Assembly (NCBI GenBank): GCA_013397935.1
Contig: VZRN01005622.1
Coordinates: forward strand, 1,221,785 to 1,285,784
DNA: 64,000 nucleotides
Direction: 5' to 3'
Origin: Dasyornis broadbenti
Taxonomy: Eukaryota; Chordata; Aves; Passeriformes; Dasyornithidae
Positions 40,001 through 52,000 of this stretch are shown here, one piece after another. Under the pieces are notes generated by a model. The model worked only from the letters and a program-made list of their open reading frames with translations, searched no databases and had not been told where the DNA came from. Position numbers and translations under genes: made by a program. Position 1 is the first letter of the stretch; each line of letters opens with the position of its first letter.

Positions 40001-43000
40001 TAAAAAGTCTAACACCCACAGGTAGTAAAAAATGTAGATACATATACACACAACATATTGTACAGTAATTAATGTACTAATAGAGACATGTGTTGACTTT
40101 CAGTGAGGGTAAATCTCCACTGGGACATGGGTGTATGGTGTGCAATGCTAATAAGGCAGTTCTTACTCAGCAAAATGACTCAATAGCTGATATAAATATA
40201 GCCAGGTTTGGAGTCTCTTCTGTGCCAGGAGAGACTGTATTATAAAATCTGACATGATTTCAGGGATTGAAAAATTCGTGGCAGAATTTTCCCTTACATG
40301 ATGTTGGTTTTAGGATTTTGCTCTGATTTGCTGAAAAGCTGCCAGTAGCATCCGAGTGAGTGTTCGGTCACAGGAGTTGGCAGAGTTGTGCAGGTGGCCT
40401 TGTATTGGGGATGTGTTGGACCAAATCTCAGCTGGGAAAGTGTCTGTGAGCAACTCCACGGAGAGGGCTGTCTGACCCTGAGCTGTGACCAAAGGTGGGT
40501 TAGTACCAGCAAGCGAAGGAAGTGATTGGCACAGGAGCCTTCCGCTTAAAAATCCTGGAAAAGTGTTGATGCACTGCCCCAGACCACTGTGTTGCCGCCT
40601 TTGTAACCTGCTTCCAGTCCCCCTCGTCCTAGCCCAGCCTACTCCTGGTTATTTATTTCACACCGATTAGAAGTGCTACTTGTTGCCAAGATTTTTTACC
40701 GCTCTTTTCCTCGGTATTTGCCAGTGACAGCCACACGCTGCTCATAAAAGAGACTGGTGTGTTTAAAAGACCTCGGTTACTAAGGTAGCTATGGCAACAG
40801 CCTCTTTGGAGGTCTTTGTTGCCTGCTACAACTTTGATCTCCAAAAGTGACTACTGCTGTTTCTCCCTCCAATTGAAGAGAAAGATGGGAAGAAAGGATA
40901 AAGTTTACTCCAAGCAGACAGAGCACAGAGGAACTCATTGCAAAGCCATGCTCCCCCAATAAATCTCACAGCAGCTTCCTTGGAAAAGTATCTGATTTAC
41001 AAGTGCCACACTTCCTCTCCTATGCTTTCCAGCCTCTCCTCAGGGCAGTCTCCTTTGCCAGGGGCCTCTTGCTGTGGCATGGCTTGGCAAAGTTTTCCAC
41101 CGCTGAGAAGGAAATAATTCCCTCTGTAGTTGCTATGTCCTGTGATTCCACTGCAGCAGGTTGGGCTGCGGAAGCAGCCTTCAAACAGGAAAATAGTTCA
41201 ACAGTTACTGCCATAGTTACTCAATATTTATCACATTTATGCAATTGCCAGTATTTACCATGTTCCCATATTTACCCAATTGCCACGTTTCTGACTGCAC
41301 CTGTGCCTACTTTATTCATGCCATCATTTCTTTTCAGCTGCACCACTTACCCTAATTATTTTTGTGTCTCTTCTCTGCAGAGTCTCTGCTAATTGTGTGC
41401 TTGACTCCAGGTCTTCCCTGCTCCGCTGCTATTTGCTCACTGCTCTGTTGCCTGCCTGCCTCCTGTGTATTATCTCCTGTCCTCGCTCGCCTCTGCTGTG
41501 TGTCTGCACCTCTTGGAGCTGCTCTGCATCCCCTCAGCTTTTCCTCTCCCATTCCTCCTCCTGTGCTCTGCCAGTGCAAATGGGGGGCTTGCGAGCTCTG
41601 TTGCATTTCAAGGCTGGCTGGGGCCTGGGGTGTGTGAGGTGCCTGGTGAGAGGCCACTATGGGCAGGTAAAATCCTTCAGCAGCATGGTGGGAATAGAGC
41701 TGGCACATGTCCCAGATCCTTGCAGGAATGAGGACAAGCTCCTAGCTCTGACACAGTCACCCTGGATAACCCTGCAAAATGGGACCATTGTCTGTTCCCG
41801 CTATCCCCTCTGTGGTGAGAGCTTGCACAGAGGACACTTGCGGGTGGGGGCACAGATCTGTGACTCAGCAGTGGTGCCCAGCCGTGTCTTGGAGTGCCTG
41901 CAGCCTTTTCTCAAGTGGGTAGAGCTGCTCTGCAGAGTGATGTTGCCAGATGGTCTCTTGGCAGGATGTTTTACTGAATTGTTTCTTCCCCACCAATTGC
42001 TGTCTAGCCCCAGCCTCCACCTTAATGTCTCCTTAAAAAAGAAAAAAGCTAAACAAGAGAGAAGTGAGGTGAGCTTAAGCCCATGGAAGAAGTGTCCTAG
42101 GCATGGAGAGATGGGTGGGGTGTTGGTCAGGGGTGCTCTGACTGCCTCCTGCCTGCTCTTACAGCCATGGATCCAAAAGGAAGCCCTGCCCTCTGTGCTT
42201 TGGGCACTGTGTGACCCACCAGGGTGCTGCCCTGGGATCCCTTCTATGGCCACTGCCTGGCTCTGGGCTGTGCCCACGTGTGGGCCAGGCTTGCAGAGGG
42301 CAGGAGGTGAGAGCTGGCAGGACGGAGGTTTTGCTCCGCTTGGTGGTGGTAGCAGCAGCAGAGGGAGGAAAGTCGCCTTCAATGAAGGACAGCGGCGGGA
42401 GCCTCCCGTTGCTGGGGCAACCACAGGCAGCCTCAGCCTGTTGGCTTCCCTGAAGGAATTGTGTGGAGAAGGTTATCAGGGGATTAATCCAGCCCAGGGC
42501 GGGGAGGGGGTTGAGCTGTGAAAAGCGGGTGGGGGCACGGCAGTCCCAGGGTGGGCATTATGCTCACTGGCTGTCAGCTGGGCTGGGCAAGGCAGGCAGA
42601 GTTCAGGCTGAGCTGTGGTGGGGTTTGCTGCTGCCTCAGGTCCTTCCAGGCTTTGTGCATCCTTGCTGGGGACTCTGGGGCCCCCAGGGCTGTGTGAGCC
42701 CCACTGGGCGTGCAGGGATGCAAATTCCCCAGGCAGATACTCTGACAAGCCAAGTGAGGCTGCACAAGCAGGGAAATGCTTGACTGCTTATGGGTAGCAC
42801 AGAGGAACCACTTTGGTTGTCTTTGTTTTTACCAAGTTCTGAGCCACTGTTATATTTAAGGGTTGCTTTTTCCCTCTTGGACATGTGGTTCCTCTTGGAG
42901 ATCAGAAGGTGTCTTAAGACACAGCACGTGCAGGGTTTGAGGCTCTTAAGGTAGGTTCAAAATAAAGCAGGCACCTATTTCTTAATGACTATTTGATAAG

Positions 43001-46000
43001 GTGTTTCTTCTCTTTAATGGTGTCATTTCCTTGCCTTTTTTACCACAAATAGAAACCCTATATTAGCTGTATACCTCCAGCCATTTGTCCAATAGCATCT
43101 GCTCTCACACTAGGGCTGCATGTGAGCTTGTGCAGAGGTAATACATATGAGAGGTGAGCTACATGCTCATGTCTGCCCATGTTCTGCATGCATGTAGTTC
43201 ATGTGGGTGTTGTTCACATGCACACAGAGGTGTATAAAATAATCACATATTTTTTAACAAAATAAGGAATATATTTAATATACATGTAAAACATAACATG
43301 CTAGTTGTGAGTGGCTTGGTCTCTTGGTCCTTCTGGAAGAAGAACTGCAAAGAATATCATGAAACTCTGTAAATGTAGATTAAAATATTGCAGCAGACTG
43401 GTGTCAGAGTCCTCCCCCAAAGTGGTAAATAGGGAGTAACTATGTGAAGCATCACTGTGCTATCTTTTGCTAAGGATTCAGGACCACCTCATCAGGATAG
43501 GCCATGTTCCTGTGAGTACTAGTCAGCTTTGGTGAATTGCAACTGGCTGCAAAGCACTGCCTGCAGTCAGAGTATGTTCATTATGGCTCCAGCAGACTTC
43601 CTTGTGGATTTTTGATCTCTGCAGAGTCTCTGCTGAAGCACTGAGAAAAAACGGATGGTGGGAATTTGATTGTAACAACTTTCAAGGACAGACTAGAGGC
43701 CAAGGAACTTGGGATCCAGTTCATCACTGTGTCTGAGTGCTGCTTAGTGCAGAACCTGAAGGGCATGTGGGGACGTTAAAGGTAGCTTTCTCCCACTTTT
43801 GCATTGGCTTACCCATGGCTGCTCCTGTAATGTTACACCCACGATGTATGTCTCTCTTCAGAGTGCAGCTCTCTTACCATATGCATGTCTTTAAAAACCC
43901 CAGCATGATCCTGGTGCTCTGTGGAACAGTTCCCAGCACAGCTGCCTTTAGGGCTATTCTGGCAGTGCACAGGTGTGTGTGTAAATTACAGCTGAGCATT
44001 GTGCAGGATGTTTGCTGTGTACTGGAAATACCCCAGACATTCACTGCCAAAGCAAACAGGCATCAAGCTGCCTTTGGGCTTGCATTTTGTTTGTTTGTAT
44101 TTGGTTATAAATTATAAATTTTGAGGTTGACTTGTTTTTTTTTTTTTTTTTTTTTTTTTTGGTTGTGTGTTTCTGGGACTGAACTGTTNAAGTGATCCCA
44201 AAGATTTCTCCATGAATCCTTCCCTGGTTGGTTTGCTTCTCTTGGGCGTTCACCTTTGTCACACAGTCTCACCAAGATGCTCATGGATCTCCAAATAATT
44301 AACACAGCATTGCTTCAAGGCTCCTTTCCTGGAGTTGTCTGTGCACTCACAGAGCCACACACAGAGAGCACCATCCACAGGTTTTGGATGCACGTGGCTG
44401 ATTTATCAATAGCCTTGGGTTAAAGATGTTTCATATCTGTAAAAACTACATCAGTATGTTTCAAAAATAAACATAGTCCTTCTGTTTAAGGGCTGTTGTG
44501 CATTTCCAGGAGCTTTTTGCATGTGTAGAGCATAACTCCAGAAAGTTGTTACCATGTAACCATGCTAAAGGCATTCCTTATTCTTGTCATTTTGTGCCTA
44601 GATTGGAGAAGCTCTGTTCCAGATTCTTTCCCCCCAGCTCTGCTGATAAAGATAAAATGCAAGGACACAGAAATGGCAGAAGTGTAGAGGCAGACACCAG
44701 GCATCGAGCAGGATGACATGTGTGGTTGATAGGAATTCACATAACACAGAGTGCAAGTGGGCTGATGAGGAAGGGAACTGGAGGCTAAGGCAGGGGGCTG
44801 GGGAGTGTGTTTTTCCTGCAGTAACCTCTCTCCTTCTTCTCCTCCTGTCTTTTCTAGGCAGGACAGGGCTGCTTGCTGATCTCTTGCCCAGTTTTGCTGT
44901 GGAGATCATGCCAGGTATTCAGTCATTTCATCCTTCAGTCATCCATTCCTCTGTCATCTTGTCTGTTTATCCTTCTGCAGCATCTCTATGTGGTGTATGT
45001 TTCACTTGTATGTGTGTTTTATCTGGGGATAAAAAGAGAAAAGCCTATCACTTACTGGGTTTGGATCTGAGAGAGATGATGCTGGGCCATGCTGGGAGGC
45101 AGCATACAGAGATGGTTGATGTCATGCCAGGATCAGTAGGAGAGCAGAGACGCCAGAGCTGTTTTGGGGGAGGTTTTCTGTCAAGCTCTCTGCTCTCCCC
45201 CTGTTAGCACAGAGGAAGCTACTTCAGCTTGTGAGACCTTGCAGCCCCCGTGGCTCTGTGTGTCAGCTGCTCCTGTGCAGTAATTCAACTCCCCAGCCCT
45301 GGCCTGTGCTACTCCTGCACCATCACCACAGATGGTAGCACAGGAGGTGCTAGCAGTAGAGCTCTGGCTAGCAACCCATCAGTGGCACAGCCCCTCTTGT
45401 TCTGCATGGCCAGGCCATGATTTTGGTAACACCAGGTGGCTGGGCCTGACGTGAGAGCTCAGTGATGAATCCCTTGTGAGCCAAACTAGCAAGAGCCACC
45501 AGTTCTGGCACTCTTTGCAGAGGAGATAGAGACTCTGCAACAGATTGTTCTTGAAAGGGAAAAGCTGTGAGAATATTTAGCCCTCAAGTCATCTGATCAT
45601 TCCCTGGTGATGCCCAAGGAGCATTTCTTTCACACGTTTGTGCAAAAATGCAACTCCACATAAATGTGTGAAGCTATTTTCGTGTCTGTCCCAGAGATGC
45701 AAACGGAGAGAAGACAGACACTCACCCACCTCTAGTGTAACCCAAAGCTCCCTAGAATTCCTTCATGGCAGGAGAGGGATTGGTCTTTTCAGCATAGATA
45801 ACAGTTGATTCTCTATTGCCTAACACTTTCCCCCCTGTTATTTAGAATTTTATTGAATGGGTATAAAATTCTGGTGTGTTGGCCAGATAGCTTTCTCGTA
45901 CCCTCACTGCATGGCTAGACAACAAGAAAGTGTAAGATGCAGCAGCACACCACATTTCAGCTGTTGGTGTTGCCTGTTACCCGAGTAAATAAAAGCAGAT

Positions 46001-49000
46001 AGTTCTGTAAGCACAAACCAGTACTTGCCAGACAGCAAGGACACAGAACATGTCACCTTGTAGTCATTTGAATCTCAGCATTACGCAGTTGTATCAGGAA
46101 CTGGTTGAATCCCAGTTTTGTGCATAAAGGAAGAGCCCGCAGGCTCTTTTAGCTGTTTTCTTAACCTCATCAGTGAAGGAAATGGTCTAACTTCCTGTGA
46201 AGTAAAATCCTGACTCATAGGTCCACGTGGCTGGGACACTGATTTCAAACATCTACTTTAGATGCTGAGTGAGTCTCCTGCAATGTGCAATGTACACGCT
46301 AACCTGACCCCCTTTTGTACTCCTAGAACGTTTTCAGGGAGACCACAGATACAGTAACAATGGACTTGCTGTCTGTTTTTTCCTCTACCAGCCTTCTATC
46401 CTTTATGGAGTGGTTGTGACCTGTTCCCTTATAGCTCTGGAGATCTGACATCTGAGCTTCATTGAATGGCTGTGGCTGGCTGCTTGTGGCATGCAGTACT
46501 GTTTCACCTTCTTCTCTGTGTCCATGGTGGTTGTAGAAAACAAGATGAGAACACAACAAAGAAAAAGCCACTATGCTGTTGCTTATATTGGCATAGGTTA
46601 GGAAGTACAGGACTGGAAAGGATAGTCTGGCTCCCTATCTTGCATGCTATCACCAGGACCATGTAATTTCATCCTTTCTGTAAGCTTAGCAAGTTTAGGA
46701 GTAGTCTGGGTTTGGCCTTTCTCTTTCCTGTTGGATCACTTACTTTGATGGGCTTCTTTTAGCTTTCCTCTGCATTACTGATCATCTATTTATGTCCACT
46801 TATGTAAGATCTTTAATACCTGCTTTTCCTCCTGCTTTTATCCTCCTACCATATTTACAGGCAGGAGCTACATCTTCCCTCAGCCTTCTGTTTAATAGAG
46901 CAACTTCAGCTCCCCTGATGCCAGGCAGGCTCCAGAGTCCCTTCATCCCTCAGATCCCTGCTTTCCATCAGCTCCAACCTCAATTCATCTTTTCTCGTGC
47001 AAAGGTGATCAGAGCTTTGTAACATCAGTAACTCCAGACGAAGTTACATGGAGGGGAGAGCTTATGTGATGGCATTAGTATTTCCTTAATGCTACTGGAA
47101 ATTCTTCCTTTACTGAGCATAGGGTTACATTTGCCATTTTTGGTGGCTCTCTTGCATGAGTGGGGACCTATGTATACTGGGTCATTTCTCTTGTTTTTCA
47201 GTTCTTTTCAACCAGTGAATCCTGTTCACAACAGAAATTGTTCTTGATCTTTGTACCTGTGACCCTGAAAGTATTGCTGCATACCTTGAAATTCAGGATA
47301 ATACTGCATTTCACTTTTCCTATTGTAGGTCCAAGGACAACTGGGCCTTTCTATAATATGTCCCAGCCTTTAGTAACAATGCATCCCTACTGCTTACTGT
47401 CAAGATATATTAACACATTCTTATTTTCTGTGTCAAGGTAATTAATGAAAATACTAAGCAAAACAGCTGCTAGAAGCAGAACTTGAGGGACTGTGTCAGT
47501 AATCTCTCAGCTCTTGTTTTCCCATTCATGAATGCTTCCCTTCTGTCATTTCCTTACTTGTTAGCTGAATTTTTCTCAGCATGTAGTAGGTTCACCCCAA
47601 AAAAATTATTCCACAGGGACCAAAATTAACTGCAAATTTGAATGAAATTCATCTGTGTCAGCTAAAAAAGAAATAAAGAATTCAAAAAAATAGAAAACAT
47701 TTCAATTCACACTTCTGAAGTGTTTTGATTTGTAGATGCCAGATCTTTGACTGACATTTTTTGAAGGAAATTTTAAATTCTAGATTTAAAATGGCATTTT
47801 AAAAAAAGGGATTTTTCTGTAAAAGAGTTAAGGAAAACTCCAACAAAGTAAAGAATCATACTTTTGTTCAAACAGAATGCTGTGGATGGATCAAAAATGA
47901 CACTTCTTATTTTTGTGTTGTATTAAGAACTAGGAAAAAATCTATTTTGAATAGTCCAAGTGAAACATTTTTCCTTAACTTTTTAGCTTAGCAATGCAGG
48001 TGAGGGGTACACTTTTTTTCCAGTGTGATTCTTTATGCACATTGCAATCCTTGTATTAATACTTCTTCATCTTAAATAATAATATACCAGGAGGCTCTTT
48101 AGTGAACTCTGGATTTCCATTTGGAAGTAGTGGTCTGCTGCTTTTTTTCCTCTGGGGTGGGGATGAACTCTTTCCCACTGCACAGCATCCCCACCACATC
48201 TTTATTTGCTTTTTGCCATTTTTTCCAAGACAGTTGAGTAACCACCTGGATACACCTGAAGTCTTCTCCCCACCAGCGGTCTGGCTTCTTGATAGGTTGG
48301 TGCATCTCTCTGACATGAAAACGACTCCAGGCTTCCTGTACATTCAGAGTTTTGTAATTTCTTGGTCCTGATGTGTTCACTGATCGTTCCATTAGTCTGT
48401 GGAATTCCTGGGTGGCAGTACGTGCTGCCCTGGCACAGGCTGAGCCCTGCTCCCACCACAGCTGCTCTCACCAGATTTTCCGGCAGCAAAGTTTGAGAAA
48501 ACTTTTCTCCCTCCCCTTCCCCTTTAAGCTCCTCCTGGTTTTTGCAGACCAGCTCTTCCATGCTTTCATTTGTAGGGTATTTTTCAGCTGCTCCCTTCTG
48601 GGGCCTGGCACACGTCATCTAAAGCTTCAATGGAGGAGAAAAAAAGTGGTTGTTAGGTTTCCTGGCTGGCTGTGTTGCCTGAATAGGATGTTCATTCGGC
48701 ACATTCAAAAGAATAATTGCATGCGTAGGCCTCACTTCGAAGGGGAAGGGGCAGGCCTGGCTCGTATACTGGGCTATTTATAGCCTGCTTTTCACCATCG
48801 TTGGTCCCATTAAAACCAGAATGTGGGTAGGGAACAAACACACAAACAAGGCATGAACATGGCCAAGAAGAATGAGTCTTTGATGAGGTCCAGTTGCTAA
48901 TGGAGCATGTCCTGTGGTGTTGGCACAGGTCTGCTGTGGGGTGAAGGGTTTCTGGCCGGGGAACCAGAGCTCCTGCCTCTGTGCTGCTCACCTCTCAGCC

Positions 49001-52000
49001 AGCCAGAGGTGCTGCCAGCAGGAACCACATTTCTGTAGCTCATTTCTCACTGTCATGTGCCATTTCTGCTTCGACACAAAAGGAGCTAGTCCTAGACCCA
49101 CAGGGAGTCAGCCCACTTCTGTTATTCACCTGTCTGTTTTGTCCCTATGCCCTCCGCGGGGAGGATTTTGCTGACGTTCCCTTCCACAGCAATGTGCAAT
49201 CCTGTAAGTAGCTCCTTTTCTTCCCTTGTTTTCCAGAGTGGGTCTTTGTGGGCCTGGTGATCCTGGGGGCGTTCCTGTTCTTCCTCCTGGTGGGGATCTG
49301 CTGGTGCCAGTGCTGCCCACACAGCTGCTGCTGTTACGTCCGCTGCCCCTGCTGTCCTGAGTCCTGCTGCTGTCCCCGGGCGCGTGAGTGACCCCGTCCA
49401 AGCCTGGTGCAAATCTCCTGCCCTGCTACTTCTGCTCCCTGGCACAACAGGAGAATCTGCTGATATTACTTCCTTTACCCTGAGCACTTTGCATGGCAAA
49501 AGAACTGGTTCTTAGGGAGTGAAGCATCTGACCTATTACTCAATGGTTGAATGCTCAAAGTTAATTACAAATGTAATTCCCTGAGCCCTCCCTGCCTTGG
49601 CAGCTGTGCCTGCTTCTCCAAAGTGTCATGCTCCCATTCCAAAGTTGTTGTTGTGTCAGTGAGTGTTGTGGGTCAGAGCTAAGAGCATCCTGGGAGGTTT
49701 CTTCCTGACAATGCAAATCAGCTGCCCTCTACAACAGTGTAAAATCCTTGCAACCCAGCAAGGTTCCTCGTCAGGGTCAGTCAGATCTGTCAAGTTCCAT
49801 GAGCCTCATCCTGCTTGAGTCATCAGTTATTTTAAAAGCTGAACTGCCACTAAATCATGGCAGTGGTAGTGCTGGCTCTAAAACCCAGAGTGACTTTCTG
49901 GGCATCTCGCAGTGCCATGTGCATTTTTTAAGCTCCCTTCGGTGCCCTTTGAGGCTTAGAAAAATTCAGACTGGTCCTTGTTAATTAATTAGTCCGGTTG
50001 TCTCCTGTGGGGTTGCCACCAATGTTGGTGCAGGTTTTGTCCACATGTCCAGTGGATCTGTGGGGGGCTGGTGTGTGATGCTGACACTTGTTCTTTTTCT
50101 TTTTCAGTGTATGTAGCAGGCAAAGCAGCAAAAGCTGGATACCCTCCTGCAGTCTCTACCATGCCAGGTCCATACTACATCCCCAGTGTTCCTGTAGCTG
50201 GTGTCCCATCTCCTGCTGTGCTGATGGATAAGTCACACCCCCCTCCCTTAGCCCCAAGTGAGGCCAGTGGAGGAAGCCAAAATGGTAATTTGCAGTGCCA
50301 GGCACAACATTCAGTTCTCTTACTGGGGGTAGGGCTGGGAAAGGAAGGAACAATTGTCACTGATCGAGTGGTGTGAAGAGAAGAAACACAGAGAAACTGC
50401 ATTTTAATCCTGTCTCTGACGATGACATTTGCGTTAGGGCTACGTGGTCTAACTTTTCCAGGGCCATCAGTACAGTGTCAGTTTGTGGCTGCCTAATTAG
50501 GTCAGCAGGGAATGGGAGGCCAAGCTCCTCTACGGGACCCCTCTCATTACTGCTGCACACATTCACTTGTGAAGGACAAAAGGATGAACATGATTTCAGT
50601 GGAGCAGAGGCAGGAGCTGTTTTCCCCTTAGAGCTGATGCCTTGCAAGCTGCTTTCTCTTTGTAAACTGTCCTTCCAACCTTGCTTGGCCTCTGGCAGGA
50701 GTTTTTGCTGCAGTGTGTTTTACTGTCCCCATGGCATTTTGGGCAAAGTAACTTATTCCCTTGATATTTCTGCCCAAGAGTATTTAGGACTAGACCCTGT
50801 CCTCTACCTTACAGGAGTCAGTAGGTCACTTTTTCGTTCAGCCTTTGCATTTGTGAAATGTGAGTGATAACAGGCTTCTGACTAGAAAGGAGTTTTGGAT
50901 CAGTGTCAAACCTAGAGTGTCAGTATGATGCTTCTGTCTTGGGGAGGGTCACTTCTGCTGCCACAAAGGAAGCTGCTGCCAAGGAAAAAAGGGGGCAGCT
51001 ATTCAGCCACATGCATTTAAGGATCAGAGTGGCTGTCTAAATTCAAACATGCTGCAGCAGAAATGACTCTCACCAATGTAGAGTCATCACTGATCCAGCT
51101 ACATGTCTGATTTCAAAGCACTACACTAAGTACCAGTTGTTAAATTTACGACAATGTGTTGATAAAACACATCTGAAAAGACAAGATTAAGTAGCATAAT
51201 TAATTAAGCTTTTGGAACAACCCTACACATGCTTCTGCTGCCCCAGTCAGTATATTATCCTTTCTGGAATTACAAAAAATATTTTCTTTCAGCAATCGTA
51301 CTTTTTTTTTGGCCACTGAAATCAAAACAGAGCTCTGGAATGGAGCATTTTGAAATAGGAAATAAATCAATCACTGATCCAACGCAGAACATACCCAATT
51401 CAAAAACCTTTGTCAGAAGATGATGAATGACACCCCAGTACTTCAATTTTTTTTCTCCTGTGAAAAATGTCACTTCACGTAGAGTGTGGTGTTGGTTGTG
51501 GGAACTGCAGGGATTTTTTAAGTCAGATCACAGCTAACCTTCTTGTCTCTGCTAGTAGAGCATAAGAATACAAAACAGTGGATAGGTTTGGTAACCAAAT
51601 GGAATGGCTCTTAGGAGCCCATGATCCTTACAGAGAAAGATGCATTTATTATATAATACATCCAAATCAGGTGTCTGGACTCAATCCCTCACCTCAGGAC
51701 TTGAGAGGAAATAGTACATATTGCAAGTAAAAACATTTTCACAGAGTTTTAACGTTTGTGGCAAGACAACAGAGAGATTCCTGAGCTTAAGAGTTTCTTA
51801 AGCTTTTAAGAAAATTATTTTTAGTGCATCTTTTTTGCAATAACTTGGACAAACCCATAGTCTGGATCATGGACCTGTTGTTCAAGGTGCATGAGCTGTG
51901 GAGCTAAGGAAGAGTTATAGCCTGTACTCTGTTCCTTTTCTCTTAAGGTCCTCCACATACCAGAATATCCCCTAATGACAGGCTGTAGAAAACATTGTGT

